A stretch of DNA of 64,000 nucleotides from Lineolata rhizophorae (Eukaryota; Ascomycota; Dothideomycetes; Lineolatales; Lineolataceae): contig MU001674.1 in assembly GCA_010093515.1 (NCBI GenBank), positions 1,447,283 to 1,511,282 on the forward strand, in the 5' to 3' direction. The number at the start of each line of letters is the position of its first letter. The first letter of the stretch is position 1. Shown here one piece after another: positions 12,258-22,649 of the stretch. The notes below the pieces were generated by a model that was not told where the DNA came from, ran no database searches, and saw nothing but the letters and a program-made list of their open reading frames with translations. The translations under genes and the position numbers were made by a program.

Positions 12258-13366
12258 TCAAGCCGTCCTACAGATTACAAGGTCTCTTCGGCGTAGCACA
12301 AAGGCTTTGAAGCCATGCCTCAGCCGACACGGCACTCTGTGCAGAGCATGTCTCCGTAGAACGCGTAATTGCCGAGCCCACTCGATGCGTGTATGAAGAG
12401 ACGCTAAAGCATTGCAAATGCTTCGTAACAAAGTAAAAGAGAGATTGACTAGCGTACCTTGAATGGACGTACGAACTCCGCGTAGCTCGCGCAACGTTAC
12501 GATTTGCCTCTTGATATCTCCGTCTTTGTATACCAGTATCGTTGGCGTGTTTCTTTCAGGATATCCTTCGATACACAGGTTGGCCTGCATCTGACAGAAC
12601 TTTACATTCCCAAAGACTCGGGCCAGCTCCCTCCATATTTCCATCAATATCCTAGATTCGGTATTAGTCCCTTGAGAAGAAGTGAGTAGGACAAAGACGT
12701 ATGACTTGTTAGAAGCCTCGGTAACGTCGAGGGCGTAGTCGGGTTTTTGGAGGTGATACACCTGGTTGTAAACGGAAGCGTTCGAGATCTTGGACATTTC
12801 CTCCATGCGCTTTTTCCTAGGAGACGTTAGGCGATTTGCACATCGCAGGAAGATCGACAATATGAGTCTAGAGCCTCCTAAAACGAACTCGCTTCACATA
12901 CCGATACTGCTCCAGGAACTCTTCATCTTCTTCGTCCTCTAATTCGGCCAGTTCGTCTATGTCCTTCCCCTCTAACCTATTTTCGTGGGCTAGCCGTCGT
13001 GCCTCCACCAATGCCTCCTCGATCATCGGCGTCGGTGACGGAGGCTTTTCCGGAATGATGCCATGCTTTCGCAGAATGTCGTTCCTGCCAAGAGCAAGCC
13101 CTCGTTAACTCCGCACGGCTAATTTGTTTATACATGGGCGTTTTGAAACGTAGGAAGAAGCGGCTTCTTTCGCTATGCGTCGAACTACGTCGTTCTTGAC
13201 GACGTTCAGGGCCTCGCTTTGCGGTCGTCCCGGCGCAGAAGGGCGGAATAAACGCGCTCCGGCCGTGACTTCTTACACTCGAATTCTGGGCAGGTTGGAT
13301 TTTAGTTCCGTACCATTCTGTGTCCGCATTAGGATCATCAACAGGGACATTGACGGGCATGTCCAT
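12258..13366 (-). CDS. Phosducin-like protein (Plp2/PDCL3 type) with atypical C-terminus
   Basis: Predicted exons on the minus strand are 13366-13314, 13084-12902, 12816-12458 and 12403-12258 (246 aa). The N-terminus MDMPVNVPVDDPNADTEW leads into an acidic helical segment and then KKRMEEMSK, SVYNQVY and the thioredoxin-like fold ending in CIEGYPERNTPTILVYKDGD. This matches fungal phosducin-like proteins, which assist CCT chaperonin folding of tubulin, actin and G-beta. After RELRGVRTS the usual tail (a short LLVD-GA helix plus a charged end) is missing, replaced by about 50 Arg-rich residues. The last intron (12404-12457, 54 bp) is in frame and free of stops, so it may not be spliced; the tail frame is the same either way. 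It shares a 575-bp promoter region with the divergent SEC21 gene. Function may be impaired. Confidence 0.85.
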
Positions 13367-13555
13367 GCTGGCGCAGGCGTCGCGTCTCTTCGCGGAAGAG
13401 GACCGTGGCGACAGCCCCCAGAGGGCGGGGACGAGGGCGCGAAGCGGACGATGGAATAAGGCAGAGCAGAAAGCTAGGCAAATATAAATAAGACGTCAAG
13501 CGCGCAAATAGCGGGATTGGCACTAACCTTAGCTTTGCCTGTGGCACGACGACGG

Positions 13556-13575
13556 GATCGTACGATCGTACGATC
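13556..13575. other. 20-bp perfect palindrome in a divergent promoter
   Basis: The sequence GATCGTAC-GATC-GTACGATC equals its own reverse complement and is built from overlapping GATCGTAC units. It lies 190 bp upstream of the phosducin-like start and 367 bp upstream of the SEC21 start. It could be a binding site for a dimeric regulator; no known factor was assigned. Confidence 0.7.
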
Positions 13576-13941
13576 GCAGATGGCGGAACGTGGTTTGTCG
13601 ATTGAGAACTTGAGGTGGAGGGCCTTGTAGTTGTGGGAGCGCAGCGCATGCGGCGGCGCCAAGATTTCCACATTCGCCAAAAATGCACCAACCGACCTCC
13701 AGCTCGCGATCGCGGCGGCCACCTTGGGCCAGGAACCACATTCATCAACCGCCCGCTCTGCCTCCGCTTCCCGCGCTCCTTTCGCAACTCCGGCCGTGCG
13801 TGCGCTCGCCTACGTCCCACTCTGTTCCCTGCGCCGCTGCTAGCCATTTCCGAAGTGTCCGCGACATCCGGCGACGTTGCGTTTGGCCGGCAGCGCTCTC
13901 CCTCGCCGGTGACCGCGGCATCCCCAGCCACCTAGCCCAGC

Positions 13942-16900
13942 ATGAGTTACAACAAGAAGGACGAGGATGCCGATGGAGCCATTGTCAAGGTGGACAGGAC
14001 TTCAGTCTTCCAAGAAGGTGCGCGTTGTCAAGAAGATGCCGGAGTGGTTTAGGTTGTGTTGGAACCATGCACGATGCTGACATCGAGGACCAACACTGTT
14101 TGCACAGCCCGAGTATTCAACACATCGCCGATATCACCGCGCAAATGCCGCATACTACTGACCAAAATCGCGCTCTTGCTCTTCACCGGCGAGAAGTTCC
14201 CAACCAACGAAGCCACCACTTTGTTTTTCGGCATCTCGAAGCTTTTTCAGAACAAAGATGCAAGCCTTCGCCAGATGGTGTACCTTGTTATCAAGGAGCT
14301 GGCCCACACGGCCGAGGATGTCATCATGGTCACGAGCAGTATCATGAAGGACACCTCCGTAGGGAGTGACGTGGTATACAGGGCGAATGCGATTCGGGCG
14401 CTTTGCCGGGTTATAGACGTATGGAATTGGCTACGGAAACTATACTGAAAAGCTATTGCTAAAGCACGACTCTAGGCCAGCACCGTCCCCGCAATCGAGC
14501 GCTTGATCAAGACCGCGATTGTTGATAAGACACCCTCCGTCTCTTCCGCCGCTCTCGTCTCTTCATATCACCTGCTTCCCGTCGCCCGCGACGTCGTCCG
14601 AAGATGGCAGAGCGAGACTCAGGAGGCCGCTTCGGCGTCCAAATCGTCTGGCGGGTTCTCTCTTGGCTTTGGCGCTGGCAGCCATTCTTCCTTGGCGGCG
14701 GCCAACACCAATTTCATGACTCAGTACCATGCAATCGGCTTGCTGTACCAGATGCGCACGCATGACCGCATGGCCATGGTCAAGATGGTGCAGCAGTACA
14801 GTGCAGCTGGAGTAGTCAAGAGCCCCGCGGCGACAATGCTTCTCGTACGACTGGCTACTAAATTGGCCGAGGAAGACACGAACTTGCGTAAACCTATGAT
14901 GCAGCTTCTCGACGGCTGGCTACGGCACAAGAGCGAGATGGTCAATTTCGAAGCTGCAAAGGCTATCTGCAACATGCACGACGTTAGTGACGCAGAGGTC
15001 ATCCAGGCCGTGCATGTTCTCCAGCTCTTCCTCACAAGCCCGCGCCATGTCACCAAGTTCGCCGCCATCCGCATTCTTCACAATTTTGCAACGTTCAAAC
15101 CCGACGCCGTCCGCTCCTGCAATCCGGATATCGAGGCGCTTATCACTAATAGCAACCGATCAATCGCCACATTCGCCATCACCACGCTACTGAAGACTGG
15201 CAATGAGTCTAGCGTTGATCGTCTAATGAAGCAGATTTCCGGCTTTATGGCGGAGATCACCGACGAGTTCAAGGTCACTATTGTGGAGGCTATCAGGACG
15301 TTGTGTCTCAAGTTCCCTAGCAAGCAGGCCGGCATGCTAGCGTTCTTGAGCAGCATTCTGCGGGATGAGGGAGGTTACGAGTTCAAGCGGGCTGTTGTGG
15401 AGAGCATGTTCGATCTCATCAAGTTTGTTCCTGAGAGCAAAGAGGACGGTATGTTATGCATGAGGGGTTTCTAGTGCGTATGGCTGACTTTCAATAGCTC
15501 TGGCTCATCTCTGCGAATTCATTGAGGACTGTGAATTTACCAAGCTTGCGGTGCGTATCCTACATCTGCTCGGCGTCGAAGGCCCTAAGACCGCCCATCC
15601 CACAAAATATATCCGTTACATATATAATCGGGTTGTTTTGGAAAATGCGATCGTCAGGGCTGCGGCGGTGACTGCACTGAGCAAGTTCGGAGTTGGCCAA
15701 AAGGACCCAGAAGTCAAGAGCAGTGTGCATGTACTGCTGACCAGGTGCCTCGATGACACGGATGACGAAGTCCGCGATCGTGCTGCCCTATATCTGCGCC
15801 TTATGGAAGAGGATGACGAACTAGGTGTCAGATTCACTAGAAACGGTAAGTCCACAAAATATTGCCGTGTAATTAGTTTCTAATAGACCGCAGACTCCAT
15901 GTTCTCGCTCCCCGTTCTCGAACATCAACTCGTAATGTACGTCACCGCGGATTCAAAGGAAACTTTCACCACGCCTTTCGACCTCAGCAAGATCCCCGTC
16001 GTCACTCGCGAGCAAGCAGACGCCGAGGACCGCAACAAGAAGCTCACGACCGCTACACCAACGCTCAAGGCCCCGAGCACGGGCCCCAAGCCCACTCCTC
16101 GCGGTGGTGCAGATGCTGCGGCATCCGCCACGGCCGCCGCCCAGAAGTACGCGTCGCAGCTGCAGCAGATCCCGGAGATGGCTGCGTTTGGCGGCGTGCT
16201 CAAGTCGAGCCTTATTGTGGAGCTCACCGAGTCCGAGACCGAGTACGTGGTTGGAGCCGTCAAGCACGTGTTCAAGAATCACGTGGTTCTTCAATTCGAG
16301 GTGAAGAACACACTGCCCGACACCGTGCTTGCGGACGTCTCCGTGGTGAGCACACCCGCAGTGGACGAGGATGGCGACGTGACGCTTGAAGAGGAGTTCA
16401 TCATCCCTGCGCCACTCCTGAAGACTGATGAACCCGGAACCGTCTATGTGGCTTTCAAGCGCATGGAAGATACCGGCGTTTTCTTGGCCGCGAGCTTCAC
16501 CAACGTGCTCAAGTTCACGAGCAAAGAAATCGACCCGACGACGGGCGAGCCCGAGGAGTCTGGCTACGAGGACGAATATCAGGTTGAGGATCTGGAGCTG
16601 AGTGGTGCGGATTACGTCATCCCGGCGTATGCTGGAAGCTTCGAGAATGTCTGGGAACATAGCAACGGAGAGGAAGCGCAGGAGACGCTGCAGTTGGGTA
16701 ACGTGAAGAGTATCGCTGGTAAGTTGGCACCTTTTTTACTACGCTCTTCTCTCGTCTAGCCGAAGCTAAAGTCGGAAAACAGAAGCGACTGAACAACTGC
16801 CGAAGGCGCTGGCCCTCCAGCCGCTCGAGGGTACGGACGTCGCGCTCAACGCGTCGACGCACACGCTCAAGCTGTACGGGAAGACGATCACGGGCGGCAA

Positions 16901-17015
16901 GGTGGCCGCGCTCGTCCGCATGGCCTTCTCAGCCAAGTCGGGCGTCACCATGAAGATCCAGTGCCGGGCCGAGGAAGAAGGCATTGCGCCATTGGTGGTG
17001 GCTTCAGTGGCGTAG
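13942..17015 (+). CDS. SEC21: Coatomer subunit gamma (gamma-COP)
   Basis: Six exons are predicted: 13942-14017, 14108-14418, 14476-15448, 15498-15845, 15894-16718 and 16793 corrected to 16783-17015, giving 921 residues, the family length. The N-terminal adaptin-like solenoid (about residues 20-530) carries long stretches typical of fungal gamma-COP, such as [19 protein letters not shown] and [20 protein letters not shown]. An Ala/Pro linker then leads to the C-terminal appendage (about 600-921). Gamma-COP is part of the F-subcomplex of the COPI coat and links it to Arf1 and cargo for Golgi-to-ER retrieval. The start [20 protein letters not shown] matches the family N-terminus. Every splice junction restores known family sequence, so the model is firm. 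Confidence 0.97.
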
Positions 17016-17719
17016 ACGAGAACTAGTGGAATTGGAGAAACAGGGTGCATATTGTAGCACATGCGCCCGACTGAGGTTGCGGAAAAGCGTCAAACTGGTT
17101 AAGGACTGCTTGTTTAATTGTATTGGCGCCTTGGATGGGTGAAGTAGTTTTAAGCTTTTGGAATATCTTTTGTTTCGCGTTTCGTCAAAGACGCGGCTTG
17201 GTGTGGCATAGGCAGATAAATCATGAACACCGTCTTTGCTCCTCAGAGTTTGCACTCTACTCTTTTGGTGTTGTCGGCTAGGCAGCGCCGCAGACTGTAG
17301 TGTCTGTCCCTCGAAGTTGTTGCCTTCACCTCGGTAAGTCTACTAAAAGTAACGTCCCAAGAACAAGTCAGTGGATACGCTACATTTTTCTTTCAACATT
17401 AAAATAGTCCCTAGATGGACATCTCGGAAGATCACCGAAGCTGCGAGACTACCTTGGATGCAGGTGATGTGCTACTCGGAGATTTGCAGCAAGCGCTGAT
17501 TGGCCTGCGAGGCTGCATACCAGGGTCGCGTGCTCACGGTCGTCATCGCCCACTGCCCTGCCAACACTAGGTACCGCGCCTTTGTTAAAGCGGCTTACCG
17601 CCCATCTTTGGGTGGAAATTTTCTCAACGCCAGAGTTCATTTCGGCTTGTAGCATGCCCCCGAGTGCGTAATTCATCGGATCGATTTCTCCCCCTCTCCC
17701 GGGTTTCTGGGTCGGCAGC
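17016..17719. other. Gap between SEC21 and the small membrane-protein gene
   Basis: The first 300 bp should hold the SEC21 3' end. An ATG at 17414 opens a short frame that ends without recognisable motifs. No other feature is seen. Confidence 0.5.
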
Positions 17720-18730
17720 ATGGCCTTCAGCGACGATGCCGAGAACGTCACCGAGCGGTCCGCATTAGTCGAACATAGAGCTAGAGCAAGTCTTCCACCA
17801 AATTCTTGAGCATTTTGGAGCCATTGATGCCTACAATTCTACCTCTGAGCTACGCCGAAAAGGAAATATCGCTGACGTGACCGCAGAAGGAAAGCCAATG
17901 GGCAATATCGTCTCTGGCTCGCTTCGTCGGCAGTGGCTTGTTCTCGCCGAGAACTATGACTTATGACCCAATTGTGCTGCTCCTTAATGCACCAAGCAAG
18001 GAGGAAAGAGATACTCTCACGGCGCGTTGGCGGGATAACAAGTTGTCGGAATTGAACTTCATTGGCGTTGTTGTAAGTTCAAGCACACGCATTTAGTGCA
18101 AACTGTCTCGAGCAGACGCCTTTAATTCCTCTCCTGCCCTCAAGCTCTCCAGGAATAACTGTCATCTAGTCTGCTCTTCTAGCCGGCTGCCTCACCTCGA
18201 CTGGCTCCTGGCCCACCATTCTCCCCAACGGCGCCAAGACGCCTTGGTCGGTCCGCTGCAGCTGGTATTGCGGCATTATTCTCGCGCTGGCATCGATTCT
18301 TTGCACCGCCGATCAGATCCTCCGCCTTCATCGTCTATCCGCGCATCGCGAGGCCATGCCGCACATTCGTCACCTCCTGTCTAACCGTAAACGTGATGCC
18401 GAGGGCATGATCCGTCCTCGACGATTCCAGTTCTTCACATGGCAGCTTCCAGTCCTCTTCTTGACAGGGTCCGTCGTTTGCATGGTGGTGGGGATGTTTG
18501 TCACTGTGTGGGCAGCGACGTCCCGTCCAAATGGAGGGCCGTGGTGGAATGAGAACGCATGGGTAAGTGTACCGTTCGTGGAAAATGTGCGCGCATATGT
18601 CGGGCTTAACACGTCACAGGTTGCTATTACCTTCACTATTATTGCAGTCTTCTCTGCTCTCAACTTTTTCCTCGCACAAATGTCGCTTTTCTCGCCGATC
18701 AACGAACTGGAGATGGAAGGTGATGATTAA
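17720..18730 (+). CDS. Uncharacterised fungal membrane protein, four helices, 5' end uncertain
   Basis: The 3' part is clear: exons of about 17887-18072, 18170-18562 and 18620-18730, all phase 0, encode TYDPIVLLLNAPSKEERD, then NFIGVVSALLAGCLTSTGSW and three more hydrophobic helices, ending in LFSPINELEMEGDD. This matches a family of small fungal proteins of unknown role that I recall as sharing the DPI-LLLNAP-KEERD and LTSTGSWP motifs. Upstream, an ATG at 17720 opens MAFSDDAENVTERS in one frame, and 17782-17890 reads as LEQVFHQILEHFGAIDAY in a second frame, before the clear part in a third. A CTGAC branch site and CCGCAG acceptor end at 17886, but no good donor joins the pieces. The first exon is unresolved, or the gene has a frameshift. 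Confidence 0.55.
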
Positions 18731-20512
18731 AACATTCTTCATAGCTACCAGTCCGTGGCCAAGCTTCTGCATCAGATCTTCTCACCACTGTCTTATGAGT
18801 GAAGGTTGAAATCCCTGTTATCGCGGTATTGCATAGCATTGGTGGACTCGCGAATAGTTGTGCCCAGTCATTTGAAAATCAGTAATGTTTAGTTTATGAT
18901 GATACCAATGTTCTGGGTTTATTATTTCAAATAGCGCCTACAGAATCATGCTTTCTTTGCTAGTCTTCGGGCCAAGAATTGGCTACAAGGGTGGTTCCTT
19001 TCGGGCTGCCATGTTTCTTTTATGATTTCATCAAACCGATCGGCTCATCAAATCTAGCAGCTGTTTAATTATATTAAGCGTTGGTGTCGGCAAATTCGTT
19101 GCTGTTTTAGATAGTAGTGTTATTAAGATGTTACGTAGTTAACCTACACGATACCCATGAGTTCGGCACCTCAGGTCTTGCTACTCCTTTATTCGTACAG
19201 AAGGTACCGTCTTTACACACGAATCATTTCAGCTAATAGGGTTACTACTTGCGAATACAATTTAACCATACTAGACGACGCTTGGTATAGTAGAGAGGTC
19301 ATATCCCCAAGTCCAGCCTGTGCTGTTAGGTACGGGTTATGCCTTTGTATTCTTATCGATATTGCTTGATGTATCGTGAAAGCATGTAAATGTACAAAAT
19401 GTCTGCCAGAAGACTCCTCCATTCACCGTAGTGACTTACTAGGCTCAGCATGTCAGATAAACTCGTACCTAGTTTCTACCTTAATGGGTGTGCTTTCACT
19501 TTTGCTTCTAAAATGCGTGTGGAATTACGTCAAGGAAGTTCTTCGTAAGAAGAAATATATAAGAAGGTGGATGGATAAGTGAATTAGGAAATGAGCGCGG
19601 ATGTGAAAAGGTAAAGACATAAAATTGCGCCTTATATCATAAAAATGCTCCACACTTTTGTCTTGATCAACCCTAAAAGTACTTAGAATGTTATGCCTAA
19701 GTAAGAGACTAAATGAAATTATGTGACACAGATGGGCCTTTCTAAGGCGTGCTAAGCCTAGATGCCGCGGTAGAAAAACTCAACTGCCACATCTTGTCGC
19801 AGAAGACTAATCACTATATTCCGGGCCTTAGAAGCGGGGAACTCTACATGTACACTTTCCTTACACCTGCTTTCGTGTGCAATGCTAAGACTTTGGTTTA
19901 TTAACACTTGAGAGACACATATAACACGCGTAATCAACCACTATACTCTAAGAAACCAATGTCTTAGTACTGTACACATCATAAGCAGAGTTGGAAAAGT
20001 GAGCGATGAGGCTGTAGTTATCGAGGAGACTATCCGTCGATTGTGACGAAAAGGCTCTCTGTTCCTTTCTATCAGAAAAGGGAAACCAAAGTGCCGAGGT
20101 TTGAACGGAACTGACGCTTACTTCTCTGCGTAGAGATAGGGAAAATGAATATGATTCGAAGAACTGTATGAGCCGCAACATAACATGGACAGAATCCGAA
20201 TCATAGAGGGGAGTGGAGCTCATAACAATCTAGTACTGATGGAGAAGCGTCTTTGATAATATTCGAAGGCTTCGAGACGGATGATGAAGGTTATTGATCT
20301 AGCCGCCCAATCTCGGCAATGACCGCCCGCTTCGTATTTGAATGGTGGATAGAATCGCAAAACGATTGGAGAAACAATAGTTCGGACATTCATTGCGGAG
20401 CAGGTAGCTTACGGTAACTCAAATCCATTAGTTATACTAGGGTAGGTAAGTAACAAAGCTCCAATCTAGCCTCCCGTAAAATTAAACCGACGTCCCAATT
20501 CCGTTCCACTAA
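18731..20512. other. AT-rich gap
   Basis: This 1.8-kb stretch is visibly richer in A/T than its neighbours, with no motif-bearing frame. I see no terminal repeats, transposase remnants or tRNA. AT enrichment could reflect neutral drift or repeat-induced mutation of an old element; neither can be shown here. Confidence 0.5.
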
Positions 20513-21940
20513 TTAGAAATCCTGAATCTGCACCCCTATATTACGTGAATCCGCAATATCCACCAACTGTGCGCCCACCACAATATCCATCAAGCCAATC
20601 CCCACGCTTTTATAAACCACGTTCCCGCGCTCCAGCCAGTCCGTTAGGCCATCGTCGTAAGACTGGCTCTTCGTCCGTTTGTGGTGCAAAAACTTGCCAC
20701 CACTTCCACTCCCTTCCTGCTCCTCACTCTCCCGCTTCCTCATCTCCGCATCCCTCTTCAACATCACCAGTTCGCCCAGCTCGACAACTTCGCGGCCACT
20801 CAGCCCGGCCTGGATGACCTCTCCCGCTTCCCGCATGCACGCCTCGATGCTGTCCACGATGACGGCGCCGCCCTGCCGCGCATGCTTGTGGTGATGATTT
20901 CCATGATCCGGCGCCACGGCCTGGCGGAGGATGTCCGGGTGTAGCTCCACCATGTGCGGTTTGTACGATCCGACGGCCGAGATGTACCTGCCACGGCGTC
21001 GCCCTTCGGTGCTGGTCAGCACAGCGGGCGGAAACAAGGGCTCCTCGCTCGGCACGGTGCAGAAGATGGCCGCGCTCTGCCGCAGCGTCTGCTTCAGGAG
21101 GCGCTGGTACTCCGGATGGTGCGGGGTGATGATGGCTAGCTTGGGCTGGTGGATCGGATGCCGCGCCACAGGCCCGTCGTCGCGTCGGAACAGCGACTCG
21201 ATCATGCGCTGGGCGCCGTCGAAGGACCGGTTCACGATGTTGAGGTGGTGGATGTCGTCGCCGCGCAGGATGAGCGCTAGTCGCGCGTGCCAGTAGGCCT
21301 GCTTGCCGGCCCCGAAGATGGTCACGTCGTGCACGTTCTGCCGCTTCTTGAACAGCATGGTGCTGGCTAGCGCGGTGCGGAACGCCGTGATTTCTTCCGC
21401 GTTAATCAGAGCGCGCATGAGCCCCGTGGAGTCGAATAGGGTGAGAGCACCGCGAGGAGTCGTGGCTGCGGTTTTGTTGTTCGAAGCGCCATATTGAATC
21501 GAGGCGCGGCCCTTGATGTTGTACTCGATGTCTGGCGGGGCATCTGCGGGACTGGATGGCGAGGGAGAAGATGACATGGAAGCGGAAGACAGCGACTGCG
21601 ATAGAGACTGCGCCAGTGAAGGGGCATCCTTGGAGGAGGGAGTGGATGATCCCCTGCTATGCCCAGCGGCCGAGCTGCTATCGCCTGCTGACAAAGTCAC
21701 AACCTTGATTCCGACATTGTCGTTGCTGCAGGCCGGCATGAACAAAGTAGTCCTTCCATCTTTTTGTCTCAAAGATTGGCGTGGCAGTTGGTACGACGAA
21801 TCACAACCATTTGTATCATCGTCATTTGAGTACACATGCAACGAATCCGCTAGAGTTTGTTGCAGCGCTAGAACGTCGTCCTTGTCCAGCGCGTGAAGCA
21901 CCGACTTCACGGCGTCATCGGAGAGGATAGTAAACGACAT
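20513..21940 (-). CDS. Ornithine cyclodeaminase / mu-crystallin family protein
   Basis: A single uninterrupted frame of 475 residues. The central TLFDSTGLMRALINAEEIT and FRTALASTMLF motifs, and the dinucleotide-binding turn TIFGAGKQAYWHARLAL (GAGKQA, about 210-215), place it in the ornithine cyclodeaminase/mu-crystallin superfamily, which uses NAD(P)H for deamination or ketimine reduction of amino acids. A Ser/Pro-rich insertion (about 84-163) interrupts the N-terminal substrate domain and lengthens it beyond the usual 330-380 aa. The C-terminus (YKSVGIGLMDIVVGAQLVDIA) is typical and intact. The substrate cannot be told from sequence. The start is the first ATG, giving MSFTILSDDAVKSVL, a normal family opening. 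Confidence 0.88.
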   Translation of the reverse strand: MSFTILSDDAVKSVLHALDKDDVLALQQTLADSLHVYSNDDDTNGCDSSYQLPRQSLRQKDGRTTLFMPACSNDNVGIKVVTLSAGDSSSAAGHSRGSSTPSSKDAPSLAQSLSQSLSSASMSSSPSPSSPADAPPDIEYNIKGRASIQYGASNNKTAATTPRGALTLFDSTGLMRALINAEEITAFRTALASTMLFKKRQNVHDVTIFGAGKQAYWHARLALILRGDDIHHLNIVNRSFDGAQRMIESLFRRDDGPVARHPIHQPKLAIITPHHPEYQRLLKQTLRQSAAIFCTVPSEEPLFPPAVLTSTEGRRRGRYISAVGSYKPHMVELHPDILRQAVAPDHGNHHHKHARQGGAVIVDSIEACMREAGEVIQAGLSGREVVELGELVMLKRDAEMRKRESEEQEGSGSGGKFLHHKRTKSQSYDDGLTDWLERGNVVYKSVGIGLMDIVVGAQLVDIADSRNIGVQIQDF

Positions 21941-22649
21941 CTTCGCAGCTGGTTTCCGGGAATGTGAAGCTTGCGATGACTATTGCGTCGAAGGGGCGAC
22001 AGTCAAGTTATACGTTGTAGGGTGACATGGGAATTATGGGTCTTGCGACTACAAACCCTAGCCCAAGGGCCGCAGCCACGAGGGAGCTAGCGGCGGGGTT
22101 CGGCAATGATTGCCGGACGCGGCGGATTGCGCACTCGGGCCGGTGGTATTCATCTGTCTGGCAAGTGGATTGGACATCGTCCTTTGTGGCACATGAACCG
22201 TCGGGGCACGGTCTTGATAGCACGTATGACGTTATTAGGCTCGGCGAGGGCGGTGGTCGGCACAATCGGTGCTGCTTCCGCCGCAGACGGTGGCCCGCTC
22301 GTGATTGGAGCTTGAAATGCGCCACATGCCCACGTCCTTTTTAATCTGCTTCGGCCGAGTGCACACTAGCACGTACAACTAGATACTCTGTAGAAGGGAG
22401 CTCCGCCTGGGCAGAGGCGCAAAACCCTTAGTGCTGGTTCACCACAGACGTCCTAAACTTCCAGCTTTGTTTGAATCTTCACTCATCAGCTATTTGATTT
22501 GTCACGACCACCCGGTAGACGCAATGCATGGTTGGAATTTGATCCACTCGACGAAGGTCCATCCCGTCGTCAAGAATGCATGTTAGGCTGGTATCCATAC
22601 AAAGCAGAAACGCCCCGAGCCGTGCATCATTCGTCGACGCCCCTGGATT
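21941..22649. other. Gap between the OCD-family gene and eL8
   Basis: It holds the promoter of the minus-strand gene at its left and the 3' end of the eL8 gene at its right. Open frames on both strands lack motifs. Nothing else is seen. Confidence 0.5.

Noticed and set aside
13338-13931. 197-codon minus-strand frame covering the divergent promoter
   Set aside because: Overlaps the phosducin-like first exon in another frame and has no family similarity.
15953-16660. 235-codon minus-strand frame
   Set aside because: Shadow of the gamma-COP coding exon.
17449-17751. 100-codon minus-strand frame
   Set aside because: No motifs; it overlaps the start of the plus-strand membrane-protein gene.
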